From positions 1,875,501 to 1,939,500 of the forward strand of contig NZ_CP109017.1 in assembly GCF_036226765.1 (NCBI RefSeq): 64,000 nt of DNA. The letters are read 5' to 3'. Positions 55,763 to 63,990 of the stretch are shown one piece after another. A model generated the notes under the pieces. It was not told where the DNA came from, made no database searches, and was given only the letters and a program-made list of their open reading frames with translations. Source of the DNA: Streptomyces sp. NBC_00670 (GTDB lineage: Bacteria > Actinomycetota > Actinomycetes > Streptomycetales > Streptomycetaceae). Positions within the stretch are counted from its first letter, which is position 1; the number at the start of each line of letters is the position of its first letter. The position numbers were made by a program, and so were the translations under genes.

Positions 55763-56305
55763 ATGACGACATCCGCATCCTCTTCCGCCGCCCCCCGGGC
55801 CGCCGCCGACGGCCCCGTCATCGACAGCCTCGTCGAGGCCAACGAGCGGTACGCCGAGGCCTTCACCGACCCCGGGATGGACGCCCGGCCGGTGCGGCAG
55901 GTGGCCGTGGTGGCGTGCATGGACGCCCGCCTCGACCTGCACAAGGCGCTCGGTCTGCGGCTCGGCGACTGTCACACCATCCGCAACGCCGGCGGTGTGG
56001 TCACGGACGACGTGATCCGCTCGCTGACCATCAGCCAGCGCGCGCTCGGCACGCGCAGCGTGGTCCTCATCCACCACAGCGGCTGCGGCATGGAGTCGGT
56101 CACCGAGGACTTCCGGCACGAGCTGGAGATGGAGGTCGGCCAGCGCCCGTCCTGGGCCGTCGAGGCGTTCCGCGACGTCGACCAGGACGTGCGGCAGTCG
56201 ATCCAGCGGGTGCGCACCTCGCCGTTCCTGCTCCACACCGACGACGTGCGCGGCTTCGTCTTCGACGTGAAGACCGGCAGGCTGCGCGAGATCACCCCGG
56301 CCTGA
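55763..56305 (+). CDS. Beta-class carbonic anhydrase
   Basis: This 180-aa zinc enzyme interconverts CO2 and bicarbonate in the cytosol. The zinc ligands appear as VVACMDARLDLHKALGL (Cys, with the adjacent Asp-Arg pair) and VVLIHHSGCGM (His and Cys), the beta-class pattern. DCHTIRNAGGVVTDDVIRSL is another family signature. The protein is short, like other compact actinobacterial beta-carbonic anhydrases. It is transcribed away from rsmH, apparently from a leaderless promoter, so its proximity to the wall genes may have no functional meaning. Confidence 0.92.
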   Translation: MTTSASSSAAPRAAADGPVIDSLVEANERYAEAFTDPGMDARPVRQVAVVACMDARLDLHKALGLRLGDCHTIRNAGGVVTDDVIRSLTISQRALGTRSVVLIHHSGCGMESVTEDFRHELEMEVGQRPSWAVEAFRDVDQDVRQSIQRVRTSPFLLHTDDVRGFVFDVKTGRLREITPA

Positions 56306-56346
56306 GTGGGGCGCAAAGCCGCGTAAGCATGACAAAACGCTGTCAG

Positions 56347-56355
56347 TTGTCCACA
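56347..56355 (+). other. DnaA-box 9-mer (TTGTCCACA)
   Basis: An exact match to the Streptomyces DnaA-box consensus lies between the carbonic anhydrase and moxR genes. It is isolated, so no origin is implied. Regulatory or chance occurrence cannot be told apart from sequence. Confidence 0.3.
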
Positions 56356-56360
56356 GGCGA

Positions 56361-56390
56361 GTGACACGAACCGGTAACGGCAACAAGAAT
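56361..56390 (+). promoter_or_regulatory. Candidate promoter of the moxR operon
   Basis: GTGACA (56361-56366) and AAGAAT (56385-56390) are spaced by 18 bp. The -35 is a 5/6 match, and the -10 is weaker. It would give a leader of about 100 nt before the GTG at 56500. Confidence 0.35.
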
Positions 56391-56499
56391 GCGGGTGTGA
56401 CGCCTCGCGGTCCTTCACCGCGCGGCGTCCTGCATCGGGGTGGGCCGGTCCGCGTCACGACGCGTCGGCCCGAGGAAAGTACGGGCCGAGGAGGGCCGG

Positions 56500-57540
56500 G
56501 TGACGACCTATGACGATCGAGCGAGCCTCACAGATCTGACCGCCACCGTGGAGCGCGTCCGCAGCGCGGTGGAAGGGGTGATCGAGGGCAAGCCCGAGGT
56601 CGTACGGCTTTCGCTGACCGTGTTGCTCGCCGAGGGGCATCTGCTCATCGAGGACGTGCCCGGCGTGGGCAAGACGATGCTCGCCAAGGCGCTGGCACGG
56701 TCCATCGACTGTTCGGTGCGGCGCATCCAGTTCACGCCCGACCTGCTGCCGTCGGACATCACGGGCGTGTCCATCTGGGACCAGCAGCGCCGGGACTTCG
56801 AGTTCAAGCCGGGCGCGGTCTTCGCGCAGATCGTGATCGGCGACGAGATCAACCGCGCCTCGCCGAAGACCCAGTCGGCGCTGCTCGAGTCGATGGAGGA
56901 GCGCCAGGTCACCATCGACGGCCACACCTACGAACTCCCCCATCCCTTCATGGTGGTGGCGACGCAGAACCCGGTCGAGATGGAGGGCACCTACCCGCTC
57001 CCGGAGGCGCAGCGCGACCGGTTCATGGCCCGGGTCTCGGTGGGCTACCCGAGCATCGAGGCCGAGTTGCAGATGCTGGACGTGCACGGCGGGATCTCCC
57101 CGCTGGAGGACCTCCAGCCGGTGGCGCACGCGCACGAGATCGGCAAGCTGATCGAGGCCGTGCGGGGCGTCCACGTGGCCGAGCCGGTGCGGCGGTACGC
57201 GGTGGAGCTGGTCGCCGCCACCCGCACCCACCCCGAGCTCAGACTCGGCGCCTCGCCGCGCGCCACGCTGCACCTGCTGCGCGCGGCGAAGGCGTCCGCG
57301 GCCCTGAACGGCCGGGAGTACGCGCTCCCCGACGACATCCAGGCGCTCGCCGTGGCGGTCCTCGCCCACCGGCTGCTGCCCACCGCCCAGGCCCAGCTCA
57401 ACCGCCGCACCTCGGAGCAGGTGGTCGAGGAGATCCTGCAGACGACGCCCGTGCCCGCCGCGGCGCCCCCGCAGGGCCCCGGGCTCGCGATGGGCCGCGG
57501 GGCGCCCGCGTACGGCCAGCAGCCGCCGCGGAGGCTGTGA
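56500..57540 (+). CDS. MoxR-family AAA+ ATPase
   Basis: MoxR ATPases are chaperone-like proteins that help assemble or activate partner complexes. The 346-aa protein has the AAA_3 core: EGHLLIEDVPGVGKTMLAKAL (Walker A), GAVFAQIVIGDEINRASPKTQSALLESMEERQVTIDG (Walker B and sensor loop), FMVVATQNPVEMEGTYPLPEAQRDRFMARV, and a lid with SPRATLHLLRAAKASAALNGREY. GTG at 56500 is preceded by GAGGAGGG. It is followed directly by the DUF58 and transglutaminase genes, the standard MoxR-DUF58-TGase trio. The client is unknown; the trio is often thought to act at the envelope. Confidence 0.94.
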   Translation: MTTYDDRASLTDLTATVERVRSAVEGVIEGKPEVVRLSLTVLLAEGHLLIEDVPGVGKTMLAKALARSIDCSVRRIQFTPDLLPSDITGVSIWDQQRRDFEFKPGAVFAQIVIGDEINRASPKTQSALLESMEERQVTIDGHTYELPHPFMVVATQNPVEMEGTYPLPEAQRDRFMARVSVGYPSIEAELQMLDVHGGISPLEDLQPVAHAHEIGKLIEAVRGVHVAEPVRRYAVELVAATRTHPELRLGASPRATLHLLRAAKASAALNGREYALPDDIQALAVAVLAHRLLPTAQAQLNRRTSEQVVEEILQTTPVPAAAPPQGPGLAMGRGAPAYGQQPPRRL

Positions 57541-58910
57541 TGCCGCGGGGGGCGCCGGGGTCCGCGGCCGCGGAGGAGCAGGAACGGGGCGGGCTGTGCA
57601 CGGCGCTCGCCGGGCTCACCACCCGCGGGCGGTCGTTCCTGGCCGCCGGGGTCGCGGCCGCGATCTGCGCCTACGTCCTCGGCCAGGGCGATCTGCTCCG
57701 GGTCGGGCTGCTGCTCGCCGTGCTGCCGCTGATCTGCGCCACCGTGCTGTACCGCACCCGCTACCGGGTCGCGGGCAGCCGCCGGCTCTCCCCCGCGCGC
57801 GTGCCCGCCGGCAGCGAGGCCCGGGTGCATCTGCGGATGGACAACGTCTCGCGGCTGCCCACGGGGATGCTGATGCTCCAGGACCGGGTGCCCTACGTGC
57901 TCGGGCCCCGGCCCCGGTTCGTCCTGGACCGGGTGGAGGCGGGCGGGCGGCGCGAGGTGTCCTACCGGGTCCGCTCCGATCTGCGCGGCCGCTATCCGCT
58001 GGGCCCGCTGCAACTGCGGCTCACCGATCCGTTCGGCATGTGCGAGCTGACCCGGTCCTTCTCGACGTACGACACCCTGACCGTCGTCCCGCGCGTCGAG
58101 CCGCTGCCGCCGGTGCGGCTGGCCGGCGAGGCCACCGGGTACGGCGACGGGCGGCAGCGCTCGCTGGCCCTGGCCGGTGACGACGATGTCATCCCGCGCG
58201 GCTACCGGCACGGCGACGACCTGCGCCGGGTGCACTGGCGTTCGACGGCCAAGTACGGCGAGCTGATGGTCCGCCGCGAGGAGCAGCCGCAGCGCGCCCG
58301 CTGCACGGTACTGCTGGACACCCGGGGCGGCGCCTACGACGGCGCCGGGCCCGACTCGGCCTTCGAGTGGGCGGTGGCGGGCGCGGCGTCCGTGCTGGTG
58401 CACATGCTGGAGCGGGGCTACTCGGTGCGGCTGCTGACCGACACCGGCAGCTCGGTGCCGGGCGAGGGCTCCGACGGGTTCGCGGGCGCGAGCCAGGAGT
58501 CCGCGGACGCGGCCGGGCTGATGATGGACACCCTCGCGGTGATCGACCACTCCGACGCCACGGGGCTGTCGGGCGCGTACGACGTGCTGCGGGGCGGGAA
58601 CGAGGGGCTGCTGGTGGCGTTCTTCGGGGACCTCGACGAGGAGCAGGCGGCGATGGCCGCGCGGATGAGCCGGCGCGGCGGCGCGCTCGCCTTCGTCCTG
58701 GACCCGGCCGGCTGGCTCCGGGAGGAGACCGACGTACCCGCCGCCGGCCGGGCGGACGGCACCCGCGCACTGCGGCTGCTGCGCGAGGCGGGCTGGACGG
58801 CGGTACCGGTACCGCGCGGCGCCGCCCTGGACACGATGTGGCGCGAGGCCGACCGCCAACGCACGGGCCCGGGCACACTGACCGCCGGCCACCCGGGAGG
58901 CCGACCGTGA
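57540..58910 (+). CDS. DUF58 domain protein
   Basis: DUF58 proteins have a vWA-like fold and accompany MoxR ATPases. The 456-aa protein has two membrane helices near the N-terminus (RSFLAAGVAAAICAYVLG and RVGLLLAVLPLICATVLY), a beta-rich domain, then the DUF58 core with DDDVIPRGYRHGDDLRRVHWRSTAKYGELMVRREEQP, the family signature. The vWA part begins ARCTVLLDTRGGAYDGAG, a partly degenerate MIDAS. The ATG at 57540 overlaps the moxR stop by one base (TGATG); GTG one codon earlier is also possible. Its stop overlaps a possible 46-codon ORF that leads into the transglutaminase gene. Confidence 0.92.
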   Translation: MPRGAPGSAAAEEQERGGLCTALAGLTTRGRSFLAAGVAAAICAYVLGQGDLLRVGLLLAVLPLICATVLYRTRYRVAGSRRLSPARVPAGSEARVHLRMDNVSRLPTGMLMLQDRVPYVLGPRPRFVLDRVEAGGRREVSYRVRSDLRGRYPLGPLQLRLTDPFGMCELTRSFSTYDTLTVVPRVEPLPPVRLAGEATGYGDGRQRSLALAGDDDVIPRGYRHGDDLRRVHWRSTAKYGELMVRREEQPQRARCTVLLDTRGGAYDGAGPDSAFEWAVAGAASVLVHMLERGYSVRLLTDTGSSVPGEGSDGFAGASQESADAAGLMMDTLAVIDHSDATGLSGAYDVLRGGNEGLLVAFFGDLDEEQAAMAARMSRRGGALAFVLDPAGWLREETDVPAAGRADGTRALRLLREAGWTAVPVPRGAALDTMWREADRQRTGPGTLTAGHPGGRP

Positions 58911-59047
58911 GCGGCGGCCCGTCCGCAGGGGCGGGTGTCTGTGGCGGTTCGGCCGCGGGGGCGGGCACGAACGGCGGCCCGGCCGGAGATGGTGGTCCGT
59001 TCGGGAGGACGGGGATGTGCGGCGGGGTTCTGGAGGAGCGGGTATGA
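58907..59047 (+). CDS. Possible 46-aa Gly-rich ORF bridging DUF58 and transglutaminase genes
   Basis: A GTG at 58907 overlaps the DUF58 stop as GTGA. The frame runs 46 codons to a TGA that overlaps the next ATG at 59044 as ATGA. The product would be Gly/Ala/Pro-rich (VSGGPSAGAGVCGGSAAGAG...GGVLEERV), with no recognisable domain. The double 4-nt overlap is the pattern seen for real genes in this genome. Third-position GC, about 78 per cent by my count, is lower than in neighbours. The ORF could serve mainly to carry ribosomes across to the next gene. Confidence 0.4.
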   Translation: MSGGPSAGAGVCGGSAAGAGTNGGPAGDGGPFGRTGMCGGVLEERV

Positions 59048-61440
59048 GCGGGCGGGCACGGCTGGCGTTGTGCGCGGCGGCGGCGACGCTGATGGCGGCG
59101 TGTGCGCTGCTGCCGCTGGTGTCGCCGGCGACATGGTTCTTCCAGGCGGTGTTCCTGGTGGTCGTGCAGACCGGGGTGGGCGCGCTGACCCGGCGGGTGC
59201 CGCTGGCCAGGTCGCTGACCCTGGCCTGTCAGCTCCTGGTCTCCCTGCTGCTGCTCACGCTGATCTTCGCCCGGGAGTACGCCGTCGCCGGGTTCGTGCC
59301 GGGGCCCGAGGCCTTCCGGTACTTCGGCGAGCTGCTGGACACCGGCTCCGACCAGGTCGCCCAGTACGCCATCCCCGCGCCGCTCACCCCCGGCATCCGG
59401 CTGATGCTGGTCGGCGGCGTGGTGCTGATCGGCCTCGCGGTGGACACCCTCGCGGTCACCTTCCGCAGCGCGGCCCCGGCCGGGCTGCCGCTGCTCGCGC
59501 TGTACTCGGTGGCCGCGGGGCTGGCCGACGGCGGTGCCGCCTGGCTGTGGTTCGTGCTGGCGTCGGCCGGCTATCTGATGCTGCTGCTCGCCGAGGGCCG
59601 CGACCGGCTCTCGCAGTGGGGGCGCGTCTTCGGTGGCGGCGCCCGCACCCCGGGCGGCGGCGCTTCCGCCGGCGGCACGGTGGCCCCCGTACGCACCGGG
59701 CGGCGGATCGGGGTGCTCGCGCTCGGCGTGGCCCTGGTCGTCCCGCTCGCGCTGCCCGCGCTCGACGGCGGGCTGCTGGACGCCGCCGGCGCCGGGGTCG
59801 GCTCCGGAACGGGCGGCGGCGGCACGATCTCGGCGGTCAACCCGCTGGTGTCGCTGCGGGACAGCCTGAACACGGACGACGACCGCCAGGTGCTGTCCTA
59901 CCGCACCGACACCGAGGACACGCAGGACATGTACCTGCGGATCGTGGCCCTCGACGATTTCGACGGCACCACCTGGAAGCCGGCCCAGCGGCACATCGAG
60001 GACGTGCCCAGCACGTTCCCGAACCCCCTCGGACTCAAGCAGGACGTCCGGCGCAGCGAGATCCGTACCCGGATAGCCGCCGCCAACGACTACGCCCAGG
60101 ACTGGCTGCCGATGCCGTACCCGGCCAGCGGGGTCGACGTCGACGGCAAGTGGCGGTTCGAGCCGGTGGGCCGCACGCTCGTCGGCGACCACGGGCAGAC
60201 CACCATGGGCGCGCGGTACACGGTGCGCAGCCTGATCGTGCAGCCGACCGCGCAGCAGCTGGCCGCGGCGCCCGAGCCGCCGGCGGATCTGCGGCGCGAG
60301 TTCACCGCGGTTCCCGGCTCGCTGCCGGACGTGGTGGCGGAGAAGGCCCGCGAGGTGACCAAGGGCGCGGACAACCACTACGAGCAGGCGGTGAAGCTGC
60401 AGGACTGGTTCGCGGTCAATGGGGGCTTCACCTACGACACCCAGGTGGAGGTCGGCAGCGGCTCCGGGGCGATCGCCCGCTTCCTCAAGGACAAGCGCGG
60501 CTTCTGCGTCCACTTCTCGTTCGCGATGGCGTCGATGGCGCGGACGCTGGGCATACCGGCCCGGGTCGCGGTCGGCTTCACACCGGGGACGCCGCAGGCC
60601 GACGGGTCGATGTCGGTGGGGCTGCGGGACGCGCACGCGTGGCCGGAGCTGTACTTCGAGGGCGTGGGCTGGACCCGCTTCGAGCCGACCCCGAACCGGG
60701 GCTCGACGCCGGAGTACACGCAGACGCGGACGCCGACGGGTGAGAACCCCGAGGTGCCGCAGCCGTCGGCGTCCTCGTCGGAGGCCACGTCGGCCGAGCC
60801 GTCGGCGGACGAGAGCTGCTCGGCCCAGCAGAAGCGGCTGCAGGCCTGCCCGACCGAGTCGGCCCTGGCCGGCACCGCCGCCCACGACGACGGACCGCCG
60901 TGGTGGCAGCTCCTCGGCCTCGCCGCGCTGGCGCTGCTCGTGCTGGTCGTGCCGCTGCTGCCGATGCTGTGGCGGCTGCGCCAGCGGGCGGTGCGGCTCG
61001 GGGGGCACGGGCGGGGTGAGCGGGAGGCGGCCGGGCATGTCCTGGCCGTGTGGCGGGAGGTCGTGGACTCCGCGTGGGACCTCGGGATCGTGCCGGACGA
61101 CTCGCTGACTCCGCGGAAGGCGGCGGAGCGGATCGTACGGCTGGGGGGCCTCGAGGGGGCGGCGGCGGGGGCGATGCACCGGCTGGCCTCGGCGGTGGAG
61201 GAGGTTCTGTACGCGCCTCGGCCGCGGGCCGCGGGTGGGGTCGCGCAGGATGCGCGGGTTGTCGTGGGGGCGTTGCGGGGGGCTGTGGGGCGGATGGCTC
61301 GGGTGCGGGCGGGGCTTGCGCCGCGGTCGGCCTGGCGGGTGGTGTGGGCGGTGGCGGAGCGGTGGGCGGCCCTGCGGGCTGCGCTGCGCGCCCGCGTTCC
61401 GTCCCTGCCCCGGCGGGCACAGGGCCGGGCTCAGGGGTGA
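59044..61440 (+). CDS. Transglutaminase-like membrane protein (TgpA type)
   Basis: This 798-aa protein completes the MoxR-DUF58-TGase trio. Six hydrophobic helices occupy about residues 1-245. An extracellular transglutaminase domain follows, then a final helix (WWQLLGLAALALLVLVVPLLPMLW) and a cytosolic DUF4129-like tail. The catalytic triad is visible: Cys in DKRGFCVHFSFAMASMARTLGIPARVAVGF, His in LRDAHAWPELYFEGVGW and Asp/Glu in TRFEPTPNRG. The ATG at 59044 has GGAGGAG upstream. It may modify or cleave surface proteins or peptidoglycan-linked peptides; the substrate is not known. A repeat element with a hairpin follows. Confidence 0.92.
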   Translation: MSGRARLALCAAAATLMAACALLPLVSPATWFFQAVFLVVVQTGVGALTRRVPLARSLTLACQLLVSLLLLTLIFAREYAVAGFVPGPEAFRYFGELLDTGSDQVAQYAIPAPLTPGIRLMLVGGVVLIGLAVDTLAVTFRSAAPAGLPLLALYSVAAGLADGGAAWLWFVLASAGYLMLLLAEGRDRLSQWGRVFGGGARTPGGGASAGGTVAPVRTGRRIGVLALGVALVVPLALPALDGGLLDAAGAGVGSGTGGGGTISAVNPLVSLRDSLNTDDDRQVLSYRTDTEDTQDMYLRIVALDDFDGTTWKPAQRHIEDVPSTFPNPLGLKQDVRRSEIRTRIAAANDYAQDWLPMPYPASGVDVDGKWRFEPVGRTLVGDHGQTTMGARYTVRSLIVQPTAQQLAAAPEPPADLRREFTAVPGSLPDVVAEKAREVTKGADNHYEQAVKLQDWFAVNGGFTYDTQVEVGSGSGAIARFLKDKRGFCVHFSFAMASMARTLGIPARVAVGFTPGTPQADGSMSVGLRDAHAWPELYFEGVGWTRFEPTPNRGSTPEYTQTRTPTGENPEVPQPSASSSEATSAEPSADESCSAQQKRLQACPTESALAGTAAHDDGPPWWQLLGLAALALLVLVVPLLPMLWRLRQRAVRLGGHGRGEREAAGHVLAVWREVVDSAWDLGIVPDDSLTPRKAAERIVRLGGLEGAAAGAMHRLASAVEEVLYAPRPRAAGGVAQDARVVVGALRGAVGRMARVRAGLAPRSAWRVVWAVAERWAALRAALRARVPSLPRRAQGRAQG

Positions 61441-61467
61441 GGCGGGGTGGGGGCGGGCCCGGAAGGG

Positions 61468-61610
61468 TTCTCGCCCCCGCCGCCCCTACCCTTCCCATCC
61501 CCGGGGGCTCCGCCCCAGGACCCCCGCAAAAGATTGCGCCCACGCGGCGGAGCCGCAAATCAACACAGCCCCGCGCCCCTGAAAAAAGGGGGCGCGGGGA
61601 ACTGCGCAAT
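61468..61610. repeat. Intergenic repeat, copy C
   Basis: The block starts with TTCTCGCCCCCGCCGCCCC and CTTCCCATCC, as in copies A and B. It continues with GGGGGCTCCGCCCC, GCGGCGGAGCCGC and AACACAGCCCCGCGCCCC (shared with A), and ends GCGCGGGGAACTGCGCAAT (shared with B). It fills the transglutaminase-DUF3040 spacer. Confidence 0.75.
61569..61599. terminator. Hairpin in repeat C between convergent genes
   Basis: CCCCGCGCCCC and GGGGCGCGGGG form a perfect 11-bp stem with a 9-nt loop containing six A residues. It lies between the transglutaminase and DUF3040 genes, which converge. Confidence 0.65.
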
Positions 61611-61625
61611 CGGTGTCTGTGGGGC

Positions 61626-62009
61626 CTACTGGCCCTGTTCGTCGCGGCGGCGCTGCCAGCGTTGTTCGATGCGGTCCATCATGGAGCGTCGCTGCCGGTT
61701 CTGGCGGCCCGGCGGGGACGCCGGCTGTTCGCCCGGCTTGGGGGCCTTTCGCCAGCCCGTCACGGCGAGCACCGCACACCCCAGCATGACCAGGAACCCG
61801 ACCACACTGACCCAGATCTGCTGTGCGACCATTCCGGCCATGAGGAGCGCGATACCTACGAGGAAGCCCGCCACCGCCTGGTAGACCCGTCGCCGGGTGT
61901 ACGTACGCAGCGCGCTTCCCTCAAGCGCTGTCGCGAACTTGGGATCTTCGGCGTACAGCGCTCGCTCCATCTGCTCGAGCATGCGCTGCTCGTGCTCCGA
62001 GAGCGGCAC
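61626..62009 (-). CDS. DUF3040 family membrane protein
   Basis: DUF3040 proteins are small actinobacterial membrane proteins of unknown role, often encoded near the division cluster. The 127-aa protein starts VPLSEHEQRMLEQMERALYAEDPKFATALEG, the family signature. Two membrane helices follow (VYQAVAGFLVGIALLMAGMVAQQ and WVSVVGFLVMLGCAVLAV), then a basic C-terminus (RQNRQRRSMMDRIEQRWQRRRDEQGQ). The GTG at 62009 has AGGAGG close upstream and begins at the conserved sequence; a longer open frame from 62153 is rejected. A -10-like TATCCT precedes it. Confidence 0.9.
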   Translation of the reverse strand: MPLSEHEQRMLEQMERALYAEDPKFATALEGSALRTYTRRRVYQAVAGFLVGIALLMAGMVAQQIWVSVVGFLVMLGCAVLAVTGWRKAPKPGEQPASPPGRQNRQRRSMMDRIEQRWQRRRDEQGQ

Positions 62010-62057
62010 GGAGTCCTCCTCATCGTGCAGTCGCCGGGGCGACCGGGGGTCCCCTTC

Positions 62058-62063
62058 AGGATA
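62058..62063 (-). promoter_or_regulatory. Candidate -10 (TATCCT) for the DUF3040 gene
   Basis: TATCCT on the minus strand predicts transcription from about 62051, 40 nt before the GTG at 62009, leaving the SD in the leader. TTTCAC at 17 bp upstream is a poor -35. The remaining spacer to 62284 shows no gene. Confidence 0.45.
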
Positions 62064-62284
62064 GGCAGGGAATCGCCCCCGTGAAACCCGCCCCTCTGCG
62101 CCAATCGACCAACCGGAATCCGCCATGGCCGTCCGGCTCACTGAGGCTTCCATTCCCCAGCGGCCGCTCCGTCATGCCGGGCGGTCTCCCCCGATCATAC
62201 GGCGCCGGGCACCCGTTCGGGGGGCCTGTGGCGTACTCCATCCGCCGCCGCGTCCCTGATCAGCGGCGCGTCACGGGAGGCGGC

Positions 62285-63055
62285 TCAGGCCCCGCCCGCC
62301 CCCCGCGTCTCACCGAGAACGTGGAGCTGCGTCGCCACGGAGTGGAAGGCGGCGTGCTCGGCCGCCGCGGCCTCCAGCTTCAGCAGCGCCTCCAGCGCTC
62401 CGGGCTCGGTGTCGACCAGTACCCCGGGCACGAGGTCGGCGAAGACGCGCACGCCGTGCACGGCGGCCACGCGCAGCCCCGCGCCCTCGACCAGCGCGGT
62501 GAGCTGGTCGGCGGTGAAGCGGTGCGGCACGGGGTCGGCCTCGCCCCAGCGGCCGTTCGGGTCGTCGAGGGCCTGCCGGGCCTCCTTGAAGTGCCCGGCG
62601 AGGGCGCGCGCGAGCACCGCACCGCCGAGACCGGCGGCGAGCAGGCTGAGCACCCCGTCGGGGCGCAGCGCGGCCACCGCGTTGCGGACGCCCTCGGCGG
62701 GATCGTCCACGTACTCCAGGACCCCGTGGCACAGCACGACGTCGTGACCGCCGCGTTCGACCACGTCGAACAGCCCGTGGGCGTCGCCCTGCACGCCCCG
62801 CACCCGGTCGGCGACGCCGGCCTCGGCGGCCCGCCGCTCCAGGGCGAACAGCGCGTTCGGGCTGGGGTCGACGACGGTGACGCGGTGGCCGAGCCGGGCC
62901 GCGGGCACGGCGAAGTTGCCGCTGCCGCCCCCGGTGTCGAGCACGTCGAGCACGTCCCGGCCCGTGGCCTTCACCCGGCGGTCGAGGGCGTCCTTGAGGA
63001 CCTCCCAGACCACGGCGGTACGGAGGGAGGCGCGGGGGCGCATCGGGTCCGACAC
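62285..63055 (-). CDS. Class I SAM-dependent methyltransferase
   Basis: This 256-aa protein has the class I methyltransferase fold. SAM-binding motif I is VLDVLDTGGGSGNFAVPAARLGHRVTVVDPSPNALFALERRA, where GGGSG replaces the usual GxGxG. Motif II/III regions are HDVVLCHGVLEYVDDPAEGVRNAVAALRPDGVLSLLA. The C-terminal part (RFTADQLTALVEGAGLRVAAVHGVRVFADLVPG) resembles methyltransferases of the CmoA/SmtA kind that act on tRNA or small molecules. GTG at 63055 opens MSDPMRPRASLRTAVVWEVL. The substrate cannot be assigned. A hairpin separates it from the upstream HEPN gene. Confidence 0.88.
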   Translation of the reverse strand: MSDPMRPRASLRTAVVWEVLKDALDRRVKATGRDVLDVLDTGGGSGNFAVPAARLGHRVTVVDPSPNALFALERRAAEAGVADRVRGVQGDAHGLFDVVERGGHDVVLCHGVLEYVDDPAEGVRNAVAALRPDGVLSLLAAGLGGAVLARALAGHFKEARQALDDPNGRWGEADPVPHRFTADQLTALVEGAGLRVAAVHGVRVFADLVPGVLVDTEPGALEALLKLEAAAAEHAAFHSVATQLHVLGETRGAGGA

Positions 63056-63153
63056 GGCAGTTGACTCCTCGGCGCGGCACCGCCGGGGGTACGGCGGAGC
63101 GGGTTGGGCTGCCCTCCGCTCCCCGCGTCACCGGAACTCACCGGCTGTCACCA

Positions 63154-63182
63154 GGGTGGAAGGCCTCAGGCGCCTTCCACCC
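63154..63182. terminator. 11-bp hairpin between HEPN and methyltransferase genes
   Basis: GGGTGGAAGGC and GCCTTCCACCC form a perfect stem around a 7-nt loop. It lies 82 nt after the HEPN gene stop and 99 nt before the methyltransferase start, and probably ends the HEPN transcript. Confidence 0.6.
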
Positions 63183-63263
63183 TATTGCCTCCGGCGGCGT
63201 CCGAAGCGTCCCGTCCGCCCGGTGGGCACCGGCCCGCTCACCCCGCCCGGGGCACCGCCTCCC

Positions 63264-63830
63264 TCACCCCGCGTGGGGCACCTCCCGGTCGCCGGGGCCT
63301 CCGCGGTCCGTCCGGCCCGCGTCGCCGCGGGGTGCGGGCAGTACCGGCTGCAGCACCAGCATGCGTTCCACCAGCCGGACGAACATCGCCACGTCGCGTA
63401 TCAGGTCGTCCGCGTCGCGGTTGCTCGCGGCGCCCCGGATGCCGGCCTCCGCACGGGCGCGCCGCTCCGCGCCGGAGGCGAACAGGGCGCTCCACTCGTC
63501 GAGTTCGGGCGCTATCTCGGGCAGCACCTCCCAGGCGCTGCGGATCCGGGCGCGGCGCCGGGGCGTCGGCTCCGGGCGGCCGCGGGCGGCGAGCACCGCG
63601 GCGGCGGTGCGCAGGGCGGCCAGATGGGCCGCGGCGTACCGCTCGTTGGACGTCTCCAGCACGGTCGCCTCGTCGAGACCGGCGCGGGCCTGGGCGAGCA
63701 GGTCGAGCGCGGCGGGCGGGGCGGTGGTCCGGCGGAGCACGGGGTGCACGTCGCTCGCCGGTCCGGTCGGTGAGGGGGCAGGGCCGGCCGTGCGGCGCCG
63801 CCGGGCGGCGCCCGCCTCGTGGTGGGCCAT
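63264..63830 (-). CDS. SAV_6107-type HEPN domain protein
   Basis: This 188-aa protein matches the actinobacterial group named after S. avermitilis SAV_6107, described as HEPN-domain helical proteins. After a basic N-terminus the helical core runs LDLLAQARAGLDEATVLETSNERYAAAHLAALRTAAAVLAARGRP, then IRSAWEVLPEIAPELDEWSALFASGAERRARAEAGI and DADDLIRDVAMFVRLVERML. The RxxxxH motif of HEPN RNases is not obvious (the nearest is NERYAAAH), so nuclease activity should not be assumed. The ATG at 63830 has AGGAGG 7 nt upstream. It is not next to a nucleotidyltransferase gene, unlike HEPN-MNT toxin pairs. Confidence 0.82.
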   Translation of the reverse strand: MAHHEAGAARRRRTAGPAPSPTGPASDVHPVLRRTTAPPAALDLLAQARAGLDEATVLETSNERYAAAHLAALRTAAAVLAARGRPEPTPRRRARIRSAWEVLPEIAPELDEWSALFASGAERRARAEAGIRGAASNRDADDLIRDVAMFVRLVERMLVLQPVLPAPRGDAGRTDRGGPGDREVPHAG

Positions 63831-63990
63831 GACGAACCTCCTGTCGTCTTCTCGACGGCACTGTGGCCGTATGCGCCCATAGTGAGGTATGGCACTGACA
63901 ATCCGTTCCGACCTGCGCTTTTGTCTCGCTCACACGTTCGGGCAGAGGTCCGGGCGGGGGTTTCGCAAGGTTGCTGTGAGAATCAGGGGC

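Noticed and set aside
63264..63830. HEPN protein as the toxin of a HEPN-MNT toxin-antitoxin pair
   Set aside because: No nucleotidyltransferase gene is adjacent and the RxxxxH nuclease motif is not evident.
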